From NCBI RefSeq assembly GCF_001444425.1, contig NZ_CP013189.1, positions 1,054,001-1,118,000 of the forward strand: a DNA stretch of 64,000 bases, written 5' to 3'. The position numbers and the translations under genes were made by a program. Below the pieces are notes generated by a model that had not been told where the DNA came from, ran no database searches, and saw nothing but the letters and a program-made list of their open reading frames with translations. Shown here in pieces: positions 27,792-35,559 of the stretch (position 1 is its first letter; each line of letters begins with the position of its first letter). This DNA is from Pseudohongiella spirulinae (GTDB lineage Bacteria; Pseudomonadota; Gammaproteobacteria; Pseudomonadales; Pseudohongiellaceae).

Positions 27792-27864
27792 ACGTGTCGC
27801 CTTATGTTGTCAGTTTTATTGTAAAAAACGATATCCGATTTATATCACGACGTCTGGTGAATTT

Positions 27865-27894
27865 TTGACAAATTGCATTGGATTTTTGAAATCC
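27865..27894. promoter_or_regulatory. Candidate regulatory segment between the divergent copper-related genes
   Basis: The 195-bp gap holds an exact TTGACA (27865-27870) followed by a small palindrome, GGATTT-TTG-AAATCC (27880-27894). No good -10 lies at the right distance on the plus strand. The palindrome could be an operator. This is suggestive only. Confidence 0.25.
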
Positions 27895-27986
27895 GTCAGT
27901 TATTGTTATGAATCAGCAAGACGCTTGTGTGTTTTCATGCTCCAATAGCTCCGTCAATATTAACAACAACAAATAGGAGGTGTCCT

Positions 27987-29531
27987 GTGAGGATGCTGAA
28001 TTTCCCCCGCAAGGCCGTGCCTTTTGGCGACTATGCGTTACGCGCGTTAGCTGTCATCGGACTGGCCCTCCCGCTAAGTGCCCATGCCCAGTCAGGCAAT
28101 TCAGAGGTCACTTTCCATAAAGATATCGAGCCCATTCTGCAGCGCAGTTGCCAGAATTGTCACCGTCCTGAAGGCGTGGCACCGATGTCTCTGGTGACCT
28201 ACGACGAAGTGGTGCCATGGGCGGGACTTATTGAGTACAGAACACATCTGCGTGATCGCGCCGGTGCGATGCCTCCGTGGTATGCAGAAAAGGATGTAGG
28301 GATTCAGAGCTACAAGCAGGATCCTTCGCTGACTGATGAAGAGCTTGAAAAGGTGGCTTCATGGGCGCGAGGCGGTGTGCCAAAGGGCAATATAGCTGAT
28401 GCCCCGGAGCCGCTGGATTTCGGCAGCGGTGCCGTGTGGACTGCCGGTGAGCCGGATCTGATCATTCGTACCGAAGATATCTTTGTGGCGGGTGGAGCTC
28501 CTGACTGGTGGGGTGATATCCCGTCAGTGCCGACGGGATTGACTGAAGACCGTTATGTGAAATCGGTCGAGATTCGGGAAATTAATGATGTGGATACCAG
28601 TGCCGCTGGTGGCACGGTCGGTGCACGTAACATCGTTCACCACATGATCTGGAGCACGCAGGTCTTTAATGAAGACGGCACATCTGATGGTCAACAGGTA
28701 TCCTGGCCGGTGCACGAAATTGCCCGTAACCCGGATATTTTTGATGAGGACTCAGGTCGCTTGCTGCGCGCGAATTCCTATCTGGTGTCCAACTCCGTGC
28801 ATTTGCACTCAACGGGCGTCGATACGACAGGTCATCTGGAGATTGGTTTTCGCTTCCATCCCAGAGGCTATGAGCCAAAGTACCCACCAGCATTCATCGG
28901 TCTGGGCAACGGAGTAGACATCTCTATTACCGGCAATAAGGATCAGCAGGAGTTGCATGCTTATGCCGTGCTGCATCAGCCGACCAAGATAGTGACGTTT
29001 GAGCCGCACCTGCATGCTCCCGGTGAGCGTATGTGTCTGGAGGCAATCTGGGGGTATACCGTCGAGACTTTGTCCTGTGTGGGGTACGACCACAACTGGG
29101 TACGCGGATATACCTTTGAAAATGACTCCGCGCCATTATTGCCCGAAGGCACAGTGCTGCACATTGTTGGTTACATGAACAATACCGACTCCAACCCGAA
29201 CGTGCCTGATGCGCGTAACTGGCAGGGTTCCGGCAACCGCTCAGTGACCAACATGTTTATTGATCTGGGCATGCGGGTGGCGCTGACAGAAGATCAGTTC
29301 TACGAGGAAATGACTAATCGCCGTCAAAAGTTGGGTCTGGGACCAAATGATCATCAGATCGGCTGTCCATTGTGTCTGGCTCCGCTGGTCGCGCCTGTCG
29401 AACTGACTGACGAAGAAAAAGAAACGATGTCTGAGGCCATGATCAACTACCTGACGCTTACAGAAGAAGAAAAACAACGTAGTGGTCTGACCGGATCAAA
29501 CATTATGGTCAGCCAGTCGGAGGCAAACTGA
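27987..29531 (+). CDS. Secreted cytochrome c / copper type II monooxygenase-like fusion protein
   Basis: A 514-residue exported protein. Start GTG at 27987 follows AGGAGG by six bases. The signal peptide ends SAHAQ (residue 35). An N-terminal cytochrome c domain has the heme motif CQNCH (55-59) and probable axial Met in AMPPW (95). The C-terminal two thirds match the layout of copper type II ascorbate-dependent monooxygenases: HH (218-219) plus VHLH (272, 274) for one copper, HLH (341, 343) and a Met in VTNMF (423) for the other. It ends with GCPLCLAP. The one-base overlap with the next gene implies coupling. The substrate is unknown, and the heme domain could supply electrons. Confidence 0.8.
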   Translation: MRMLNFPRKAVPFGDYALRALAVIGLALPLSAHAQSGNSEVTFHKDIEPILQRSCQNCHRPEGVAPMSLVTYDEVVPWAGLIEYRTHLRDRAGAMPPWYAEKDVGIQSYKQDPSLTDEELEKVASWARGGVPKGNIADAPEPLDFGSGAVWTAGEPDLIIRTEDIFVAGGAPDWWGDIPSVPTGLTEDRYVKSVEIREINDVDTSAAGGTVGARNIVHHMIWSTQVFNEDGTSDGQQVSWPVHEIARNPDIFDEDSGRLLRANSYLVSNSVHLHSTGVDTTGHLEIGFRFHPRGYEPKYPPAFIGLGNGVDISITGNKDQQELHAYAVLHQPTKIVTFEPHLHAPGERMCLEAIWGYTVETLSCVGYDHNWVRGYTFENDSAPLLPEGTVLHIVGYMNNTDSNPNVPDARNWQGSGNRSVTNMFIDLGMRVALTEDQFYEEMTNRRQKLGLGPNDHQIGCPLCLAPLVAPVELTDEEKETMSEAMINYLTLTEEEKQRSGLTGSNIMVSQSEAN

Positions 29532-30505
29532 TGTTGTTACTTGCAGTAAAACGACGTGTGGCAGCGCTGACTGCCATTATCCTGAGTATTGGTCTGCTGG
29601 GGGCATCATTGCCCCTGCAGGCTCAGACCTACCATCGTGGCCAGCACATTGAGCCGGCCTATGAAGGCTGGGAGCAAAACCCGGACGGTTCTTACAATTT
29701 TATTTTCGGTTACCATAATGAAAACTGGGAAGAGAAGCTGGATATACCAATTGGGGAAAACAATCGCTTTTCCCCGGGTGAAGCGGACCGTGGCCAGCCT
29801 ACGCATTTTTTACCGCGGCGTAACCGGTTTACGTTCAAGGTGCAGGTACCGGCAGACTGGGGTGACAAAGAGCTGGCATGGACAGTGACGGCTAATGGCG
29901 TGACAAGGACAGCCTATGCAACTCTGGCGAAGGACTATGTTATCGACAATGTGGTTATCGCCTCAGAAACTGGTTCTTTGGGGGCTGGTACCAGTACTCC
30001 CGAGTCGCGGGCCAACACGCCTCCCACCATCACCGTGTTAGGAGATACGGTTCGCACAGTCCGGGTCGGAGAACCTTTGGTGTTGCGTGCGCAGGTTGAG
30101 GACGATGGCCTGCCACGCCCAGGCCCGGCGGGTCAGGGCGGGTTTACGCGATTGGATAACCGCACGGCGACCAGTGAAATTCGTCGCTTCATGCGAGCAC
30201 CCTCGCGTATTACTGTCGGTAAAACCAATGGACTGTTTTTATCCTGGAATGTTTACCGGGGTGCGGAAGGCAGTGGAGATGGCAATGCCAAATTCTACCC
30301 TCCGCAGGTTAAACCCTGGGAAGATACCCGCGCCAGTGCCAATTCGCCGTGGGGAGCTTACTGGGTCCCGCCTGCCATTCCTGAGGACGGTATCTATGAA
30401 GTCCAGGTCAGCTTCGACAAACCCGGTCAGTATATACTCTGGGCCCGAGCTGATGACGGCGGTCTGTTCCATGACCAATATGTCACAGTAAATGTTAATC
30501 CATAA
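29531..30505 (+). CDS. Secreted partner protein of the copper monooxygenase-like enzyme, function unknown
   Basis: A 324-residue exported protein with a signal peptide ending LPLQAQ (residue 31). It is beta-rich and resembles tandem immunoglobulin-type domains. One motif is VRVGEPLVLRAQVEDDGLP near residue 180, and the end, GQYILWARADDGG, is a PKD/cadherin-like closing strand. A tyrosine- and tryptophan-rich segment (about residues 40-70) precedes these. It starts one base inside the stop of the cytochrome-monooxygenase gene, so the two are made together. A structural or docking partner is plausible, but no function is recognised. Transcription ends at the hairpins downstream. Confidence 0.65.
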   Translation: MLLLAVKRRVAALTAIILSIGLLGASLPLQAQTYHRGQHIEPAYEGWEQNPDGSYNFIFGYHNENWEEKLDIPIGENNRFSPGEADRGQPTHFLPRRNRFTFKVQVPADWGDKELAWTVTANGVTRTAYATLAKDYVIDNVVIASETGSLGAGTSTPESRANTPPTITVLGDTVRTVRVGEPLVLRAQVEDDGLPRPGPAGQGGFTRLDNRTATSEIRRFMRAPSRITVGKTNGLFLSWNVYRGAEGSGDGNAKFYPPQVKPWEDTRASANSPWGAYWVPPAIPEDGIYEVQVSFDKPGQYILWARADDGGLFHDQYVTVNVNP

Positions 30506-30510
30506 TACAA

Positions 30511-30572
30511 ACCACAACGTATGAAATGATGTTGTGGTGGTCACCTGAGGGACCCGACGGGCCTTCAGGTGG
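30511..30572 (+). other. Two tandem hairpins ahead of the terminator
   Basis: CCACAAC pairs with GTTGTGG (30512-30538). CACCTGA pairs with TCAGGTG, with GG/CC extension (30542-30570). Together with the following terminator this makes three consecutive stem-loops in about 100 bases. They may protect the 3' end of the upstream mRNA. Confidence 0.45.
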
Positions 30573-30579
30573 TCTTTAA

Positions 30580-30613
30580 CCCCGGATCAGAGTACTCTGC
30601 CCGGGGTTTTTTT
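30580..30613 (+). terminator. Strong rho-independent terminator
   Basis: CCCCGG (30580-30585) pairs with CCGGGG (30601-30606). Inside it the palindrome CAGAGTACTCTG extends the stem, and seven T follow. It closes the copper monooxygenase-like transcript and insulates the AraC-type gene. Confidence 0.88.
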
Positions 30614-30678
30614 ATGGCGCTTGCATAGTTGAACGTGCTCATTTATTGTTCCGTGGGCATACGGAGAGCTTATCGATC

Positions 30679-31770
30679 ATGCCCTGGATTCACACTGCCA
30701 GTAGTTTTTTGGCTATTTCTCAACTGGTATTTTTGTCCTGCCTGTACGCGGTTTATTTCCCGCGCAAACTGCTGTCGCGTTTGATTATCCTGTTCAGTAT
30801 CTGCATAACCGCTTACATATTGTCTCGTTCCTCAGCCAGCATGCCTCAGGAGTTGCGGACGGTTTTTTCAATTCTGGCAACCCTGGCTCCTGCTGTCCTG
30901 TGGGTCATTGCCAGAAACCTGTTTGAGGATCAGGCTCGCATCCATCCCGTGATGGGCGGGCTAATACTGTTTTACATTGCTATACGGACAGTGGGTTTGT
31001 TGATGTACGACGGATCAGTTCCAAGAGGCAGTGTGTTTTTTCTGTTTTATTTTTATCTGCCTCAGTTGATCATGCTGTTGCTTGCCTGTCATGTCGTCTA
31101 TATGGCCTATCAGGGTCGCGATGGTGACCTGGTTGAATCACGGCGGCAGGTTCGGGTTCCCTTTGCTATTGGTATGGGCAGTATTGTTGGCTTGATTATC
31201 GGCTCCGGGTTTTTCTGGATTGGCAACCCGCAATTGGACAGCCTCTATTTTCTGGTAATTTTTGCGCTCATCCTGTTTGTTAATCTGGCCATGTTCAGAT
31301 TGCAGAAAGATGCGCCCCAGCTCATACAGACGGCGGCTGAGCAACCTGGCCCGGTTGCGCCGGCCGCCGGCCTGCCTGCTACGATCAGTCGACAGGATCA
31401 GCAACTCATTGATCGTGTACTGAAGGCGATGCAACAAGAAAGACTCTATGCAGAGGCGGGTCTGACTATCGGTGATCTGTCGGCGCGTGTGTCGCTGCAG
31501 GAATACCGTCTGCGGCGGCTGATCAACCAGACCATGCATTATCGGAATTTTAATCAATTTCTGAATCATTACCGGATCGAAGAGGCCGCCATACGGTTAC
31601 TTGATCCGGCAGAGGAGCATATCCCAATATCCAGCATTGCTCTGGATGTTGGTTATCTTTCTCTTTCATCATTTAATAAGGCTTTTAAGGATATTCACGG
31701 AGTCACACCCTCAGTCTGGCGGTCATCAAAGGGCCAACAGTCCTTTGCCAGCCAGCCGCAAGGGGAGTAA
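30679..31770 (+). CDS. AraC-family regulator with an N-terminal membrane domain
   Basis: A 363-residue protein. The frame opens at a TTG (30646), but the ATG at 30679 with GGAG upstream is preferred. Residues 1-225 contain about six or seven hydrophobic helices, for example LFSICITAYIL and FFLFYFYLPQLIMLLL. The last 100 residues are an AraC-type DNA-binding domain, with ISSIALDVGYLSLSSFNKAF and GVTPSVWR marking the second helix-turn-helix. The layout suggests a membrane sensor that binds DNA directly. The target is unknown. Neighbours include the copper gene pair upstream and heme A synthase downstream. Confidence 0.85.
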   Translation: MPWIHTASSFLAISQLVFLSCLYAVYFPRKLLSRLIILFSICITAYILSRSSASMPQELRTVFSILATLAPAVLWVIARNLFEDQARIHPVMGGLILFYIAIRTVGLLMYDGSVPRGSVFFLFYFYLPQLIMLLLACHVVYMAYQGRDGDLVESRRQVRVPFAIGMGSIVGLIIGSGFFWIGNPQLDSLYFLVIFALILFVNLAMFRLQKDAPQLIQTAAEQPGPVAPAAGLPATISRQDQQLIDRVLKAMQQERLYAEAGLTIGDLSARVSLQEYRLRRLINQTMHYRNFNQFLNHYRIEEAAIRLLDPAEEHIPISSIALDVGYLSLSSFNKAFKDIHGVTPSVWRSSKGQQSFASQPQGE

Positions 31771-31800
31771 AATCGGGAACAAACAAGACTTGCCCGCATC

Positions 31801-31818
31801 AGGTGTCGCCTGACACCT
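31801..31818 (+). terminator. Possible weak terminator after the AraC-type gene
   Basis: AGGTGTC-GCCT-GACACCT forms a perfect seven-pair stem with a four-base loop, 30 bp after the stop codon. There is no clean T-run behind it, so it could instead be a protein-binding palindrome in the leader of the heme A synthase gene. Confidence 0.35.
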
Positions 31819-31854
31819 TCCTGACTATTTCTTTATTTGAGATCACTAGAGACG

Positions 31855-32838
31855 ATGACTGATTCTGGCCTGATTGCTGATACGGCTGCCCTGAAGTCCT
31901 GGCGCCGGCTTGCTGTAATAACGATTTGTGCGGTGTACTTTCTGATTCTGGTGGGGGCGTCTGTGCGAGCTTCCGGCGCGGGAATGGGATGCCCGGATTG
32001 GCCGACCTGCTTTGGCAGCTGGATACCGCCGACCAGTGAAGCGCAACTGCCGGCGAACTATCAGGAAATATATGCGGACCGTGGTTATGCGGAAACACGT
32101 TTTAATCCCGTTAAGACCTGGACAGAGTACGTCAATCGTCTGGTAGGCGTCACAATCGGTTTGCTGATTCTGACCACCGCACTCAAGTCACTGGGATTGC
32201 GGCAGCATGATCGCTGGATCTCAATCGCTTCGGTTGCTGCCCTGCTAATGGTGATATATCAGGGTTGGTTGGGCTCACGGGTGGTGGCATCCAATCTGCA
32301 ACCAGGGATGATTACACTGCATATGTTGATGGCCCTGGCAATTGTGGGGGTCTTGTTATTCGCTCTGGCAAGATCGCGTCGCGGCATTATGGCAGGCAAA
32401 TCGATAGCGGGATTAAATTCTCATTTTCAACCCCTGTTGTATGCAGTAATTATCATGACTATCCTGCAGATTACCATGGGTACCCAGGTTCGTGAGATGG
32501 TTGACTACCTGAACCATACTGAAGGTGCGGAACGTTCAGCTTGGGTATCGGCCTTGCCCTGGGTATTTTATGTGCATCGCTCCTTCTCCGCAGTGGTTCT
32601 GATTGCCAATGCCTGGCTGGTTTGGATGCTGTTTCGCTCACTGGGGCTGCAGCATAGCCTGACCCGTCTGGCTATTGGTTTGTTGGTGGTTGTCGGGCTG
32701 GCTGTGTTGTCCGGAGCTACCCTTGGTCATCTGGGCATGCCGGCGCTGGTGCAGCCCACACATTTGCTGAGCGCTTCTCTCATATTTGGACTGCAATTTC
32801 TGTTATGGATGGATTATCGCCACGCAAAACAGGCGTAG
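31855..32838 (+). CDS. Heme A synthase (COX15/CtaA family)
   Basis: A 327-residue membrane enzyme oxidising heme O to heme A for aa3-type cytochrome oxidase. Eight hydrophobic segments are visible. The first loop carries the cysteine pair MGCPDWPTCFG (C46, C52). Histidines lie in LQPGMITLHM, YVHRSFSAV and VQPTHLLSAS. Where classic family members have a histidine before an arginine in the second helix, this one has asparagine (TEYVNRLVG, N94). ATG at 31855 is preferred over an upstream in-frame TTG. No oxidase subunit or ctaB gene is nearby. The next gene begins within its 3' end. Confidence 0.85.
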   Translation: MTDSGLIADTAALKSWRRLAVITICAVYFLILVGASVRASGAGMGCPDWPTCFGSWIPPTSEAQLPANYQEIYADRGYAETRFNPVKTWTEYVNRLVGVTIGLLILTTALKSLGLRQHDRWISIASVAALLMVIYQGWLGSRVVASNLQPGMITLHMLMALAIVGVLLFALARSRRGIMAGKSIAGLNSHFQPLLYAVIIMTILQITMGTQVREMVDYLNHTEGAERSAWVSALPWVFYVHRSFSAVVLIANAWLVWMLFRSLGLQHSLTRLAIGLLVVVGLAVLSGATLGHLGMPALVQPTHLLSASLIFGLQFLLWMDYRHAKQA

Positions 32839-33755
32839 TCCGGTGGTTCGTCGCATTGCTGCTGCTGGTAAGTGGCTGCGCGGGCTATCCGGCTTCGATT
32901 GACCGGCAGCAGTTGACTGCAGAGCAGTTGGCGGCGCTGGAGTCGGATAGCTACACCTATGAGTGGATAACAACGGATCAGCCCAAAGCAGTGGCGGTAC
33001 TGGTGCACGGTCTTAATCTTTTGCCTGATGCGATGGATGATATTGCGGACGCACTTAGCTCTGCCAATATTGATGTTCTTGGCGTATCCCTCAGCGGTCA
33101 TGCCGACGAACTGGACCAACAGGGGCGTCTGGTGCAACTTGGTGAGGCCGACTTTTCGGTGTGGCAGAACGACGTGCGTAACGCGGTGCTGGAGGCCAGC
33201 GCCTATGCCAATGAGGCAGGGTTGCCGTTGTACCTGGTGGGATTCTCACTGGGTGGTCTGCTCAGTGCCGATTACCAGCTGCACTTTGCTGCAAACGACT
33301 CTGTAGTGATAGACCGAATGGTCCTTTTCGCGCCGGCCATCAGTCTACGCTGGTCCTCCTATTTACTTTATCCATTACAGGCATTTCCTGAAGTCGTGCT
33401 GCCCAGCACTTCACCCGACGGTTACCGGGCGAATGATTTTGCACCGGTATCTGCATATCTGGCCTTGTACGAAGGCATTGACCGATTCAATGACTCTGTA
33501 GATCAATCACTGAATATGCCTGTGCTGCTGTTTATGCACTCACGCGATGAACTTGTATCCGACAATCGCATCCGGGGCTTTATCGCAAATAATAATCTGA
33601 CGCGCTGGCAGTATGTGAACGTAGAAAAAAGCGACGATGCCGCCAACGTACTGAACCACCTGATCATCGGGCCGGATTCACTCGGCGTGGCCGCATGGCT
33701 CAAGGTACGAGAACAGATGCTGAGCTTTCTGGAGGGGGACGGAGACCGTCTCTGA
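32805..33755 (+). CDS. Alpha/beta-hydrolase lipoprotein
   Basis: A 316-residue hydrolase. The N-terminus is a basic segment, a membrane stretch and a lipobox LLVSGC (cysteine near residue 25), so it should be lipid-anchored. The nucleophile elbow is GFSLGG (near residue 147), with an oxyanion segment VLVHGLNLLP near 66. The start lies within the 3' end of the heme A synthase gene. The final residues, including GDGDRL and the TGA, are encoded by the left arm of the palindromic element at 33734. The original C-terminus was therefore probably altered by its insertion. Substrate unknown. Confidence 0.82.
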   Translation: MDGLSPRKTGVVRWFVALLLLVSGCAGYPASIDRQQLTAEQLAALESDSYTYEWITTDQPKAVAVLVHGLNLLPDAMDDIADALSSANIDVLGVSLSGHADELDQQGRLVQLGEADFSVWQNDVRNAVLEASAYANEAGLPLYLVGFSLGGLLSADYQLHFAANDSVVIDRMVLFAPAISLRWSSYLLYPLQAFPEVVLPSTSPDGYRANDFAPVSAYLALYEGIDRFNDSVDQSLNMPVLLFMHSRDELVSDNRIRGFIANNNLTRWQYVNVEKSDDAANVLNHLIIGPDSLGVAAWLKVREQMLSFLEGDGDRL

Positions 33756-34011
33756 CCCCCCTTCCACTTGCAGCGCCTGAGCGCGTCGGCCCCCAGCGGG
33801 GCGGCATCCATTCAGGCCACGTTTAGCGTAGGCCGGGATTTCCGATAAAGCGCGAGGACTGTCTGAACTCCGAGCCGCGAAGCGGCGAGGGTGAGTTCCG
33901 CAGCGCCGGAAATCCCGGCCGTAGCTGTGGCCGGATGCCGCCCCGCTGGGGGCCGACGCGCGGATAACCACTGAACTTGAGCACGGGGGTCAGAGACGGT
34001 CTCCGTCCCCC
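33734..34011. repeat. 278-bp nested inverted-repeat element (MITE- or REP-like)
   Basis: Perfect 27-bp inverted repeats bound the element (33734-33760 and 33985-34011, beginning GGGGGACGGAGACC). Inside them is a perfect 28-bp pair (33782-33809 with 33933-33960), then a perfect 14-bp pair (33831-33844 with 33907-33920). A small central hairpin, CCGCGAAGCGG, sits between. The whole element can fold into one long interrupted stem. It carries no open reading frame of note. The arms recall the terminal palindromes associated with REP-type tyrosine transposases in other gammaproteobacteria. No transposase is in the window. It provides the stop codon of the upstream gene and ends 12 bp before the stop of the downstream one. 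Confidence 0.85.
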
Positions 34012-34022
34012 GCGTCACTGTC

Positions 34023-34850
34023 TCAGTTCTTGATGAACTTCAGGGTCATGCGATCACTTTCGCCGATCGACAGGTTACGTGCGCGCTGCTCATCGGTCAG
34101 ACCGCGCAGGTTAGGTGGCAGCATCCAGACGCCGTTCGGGTGATCCTTGGGATCATTCGGATTGGCATTGATTTCGGATTTGCCCGCGAAGGAAAAGCCG
34201 TGGGCTGTCATCAGGTCGATTAACTGCTGCTCGTGGATGTAGCCGTTTCCGGGCACCGCTGCCTGATCAGCCGGCCAGCGGTGATCCACGATACCAACTA
34301 CTCCGCCTGGTTTTAGCGCGGCATACCAGGCTTTGACCACATTCTCGGCACCCATACCGAGCCAGTTATGAGCGTTTCTGAAATCCAGAACAACATCGGC
34401 TGTGCCCGCAGGTACGATTGTTGATTGTGCCTGAGTCAGTTGTTCAGCGATTTCAACCTCGCCGTAAATGTCCGGATTGCTGGCCAGCAGCCGGTCATAT
34501 CCCTGGTTTGAGCCGCGCATCCAGCCTTGCAGGGGGTTGTCGCTGCGGTCGTAAGTCGCTCCGACCAGCTTGCCGTTCTCTTTCAGGTAAGGTGCCAGAA
34601 TTTCTGTATACCAACCGCCACCTGGCCAGGCTTCGATAACCGTGTGGTGAGATTCCACACCAAAGAAGGTCAGTGTTTCATATGGGCTGCGGTAGACATC
34701 GCGGGATTTGTTGGCTTTGGATCGATGGTCGCCGTGAATGGCCGCCATCAATTCACCGTTGTTCTGTGCAAAACCCTGGCTGGCAGCAAACAGACCGACT
34801 GTCAAAGCAAGTGCCGATGAAAAGAGTGTCCTGGCTAACGATATTCTCAT
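34023..34850 (-). CDS. Exported SAM-dependent methyltransferase-like protein
   Basis: A 275-residue protein with a clear signal peptide (residues 1-28, ending GFAQ) and a class I methyltransferase-like core. VIEAWPGGGWYTEILAPYL (about residues 70-88) is in the place of motif I. ADVVLDFRNAHNWLG and LKPGGVVGIVDHRW follow as later motifs. The glycine-rich loop is WPGGGWYT rather than the common DxGxGxG. The family is known from several proteobacteria and its activity in the periplasm, where SAM is not expected, is unexplained. The gene stands beside the palindromic element, tail to tail with the hydrolase. Confidence 0.8.
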   Translation of the reverse strand: MRISLARTLFSSALALTVGLFAASQGFAQNNGELMAAIHGDHRSKANKSRDVYRSPYETLTFFGVESHHTVIEAWPGGGWYTEILAPYLKENGKLVGATYDRSDNPLQGWMRGSNQGYDRLLASNPDIYGEVEIAEQLTQAQSTIVPAGTADVVLDFRNAHNWLGMGAENVVKAWYAALKPGGVVGIVDHRWPADQAAVPGNGYIHEQQLIDLMTAHGFSFAGKSEINANPNDPKDHPNGVWMLPPNLRGLTDEQRARNLSIGESDRMTLKFIKN

Positions 34851-34890
34851 GACTGGTACTCCGGAATCCTCAGAATTAGAGCTTTGAAGA

Positions 34891-35448
34891 TTACCCCAGA
34901 ATTGATAATGATAACAATCCGCTTACACTCAAATACGCAATCAGTGTGCCCAGCAGGGCACCAGCGAGTACGTCAGACAGGAAATGAACGCGCAGCATAA
35001 TGCGTGACAGCCCTATGAGGCAGGCCCAGCAGTAGCCTATCAGTGACAGGGCGGGGAAGAAGGTACTGAGCAGAGCTGCCATCATGAAAGCTGCAGTGGT
35101 GTGTCCGGAGGGAAAGCTGAATTCATCAGAGGGGTTCAGTGCCGGAGCCATGGCCTGCACCACGCGAAAAGGGCGTCGACGCTTGAACGCGTTTTTCAAG
35201 GCCCAATAGACTGGCAGTTCAATGAGGAACGCCACCAGCCCCGCAACAAGAAAGTTGAGACCCTGAACCGGATACATCATGGGCAGTATGAAGGCCAGTA
35301 GCAGATAGAGGTATCCATCGCCGGTAAATGAAATGGCACGAACTAATCGTTCCAGGCGAACATGGCGGTGTACACTGTTCAGAGCCAGAAAAAGACGTGC
35401 ATCCATATCGGCCAGACGTTGCAGTTTACCAGCGGTTCGATCAGTCAT
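34891..35448 (-). CDS. PAP2-family membrane phosphatase
   Basis: A 185-residue integral membrane protein with about five helices. The PAP2 acid phosphatase motifs are KNAFKRRRP (motif 1), SFPSGHTT (motif 2) and SRIMLRVHFLSDVLAG (motif 3). Enzymes of this group remove phosphate from undecaprenyl pyrophosphate or phospholipid head groups at the periplasmic face. The ATG at 35448 (MTDRTAG) is preferred over the TTG at 35469. It precedes the methyltransferase gene on the same strand with 40 bp between. Substrate cannot be told from sequence. Confidence 0.85.
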   Translation of the reverse strand: MTDRTAGKLQRLADMDARLFLALNSVHRHVRLERLVRAISFTGDGYLYLLLAFILPMMYPVQGLNFLVAGLVAFLIELPVYWALKNAFKRRRPFRVVQAMAPALNPSDEFSFPSGHTTAAFMMAALLSTFFPALSLIGYCWACLIGLSRIMLRVHFLSDVLAGALLGTLIAYLSVSGLLSLSILG

Positions 35449-35559
35449 GACGGGTACCCCGTTGATCAATTCGCAGCCAGTGTGGCACTGGTTTACGACA
35501 AAGCTGTGTCTTTAATATGACATTTGCATGACAAATAATTAGCTAACTACAGGTGTAAT

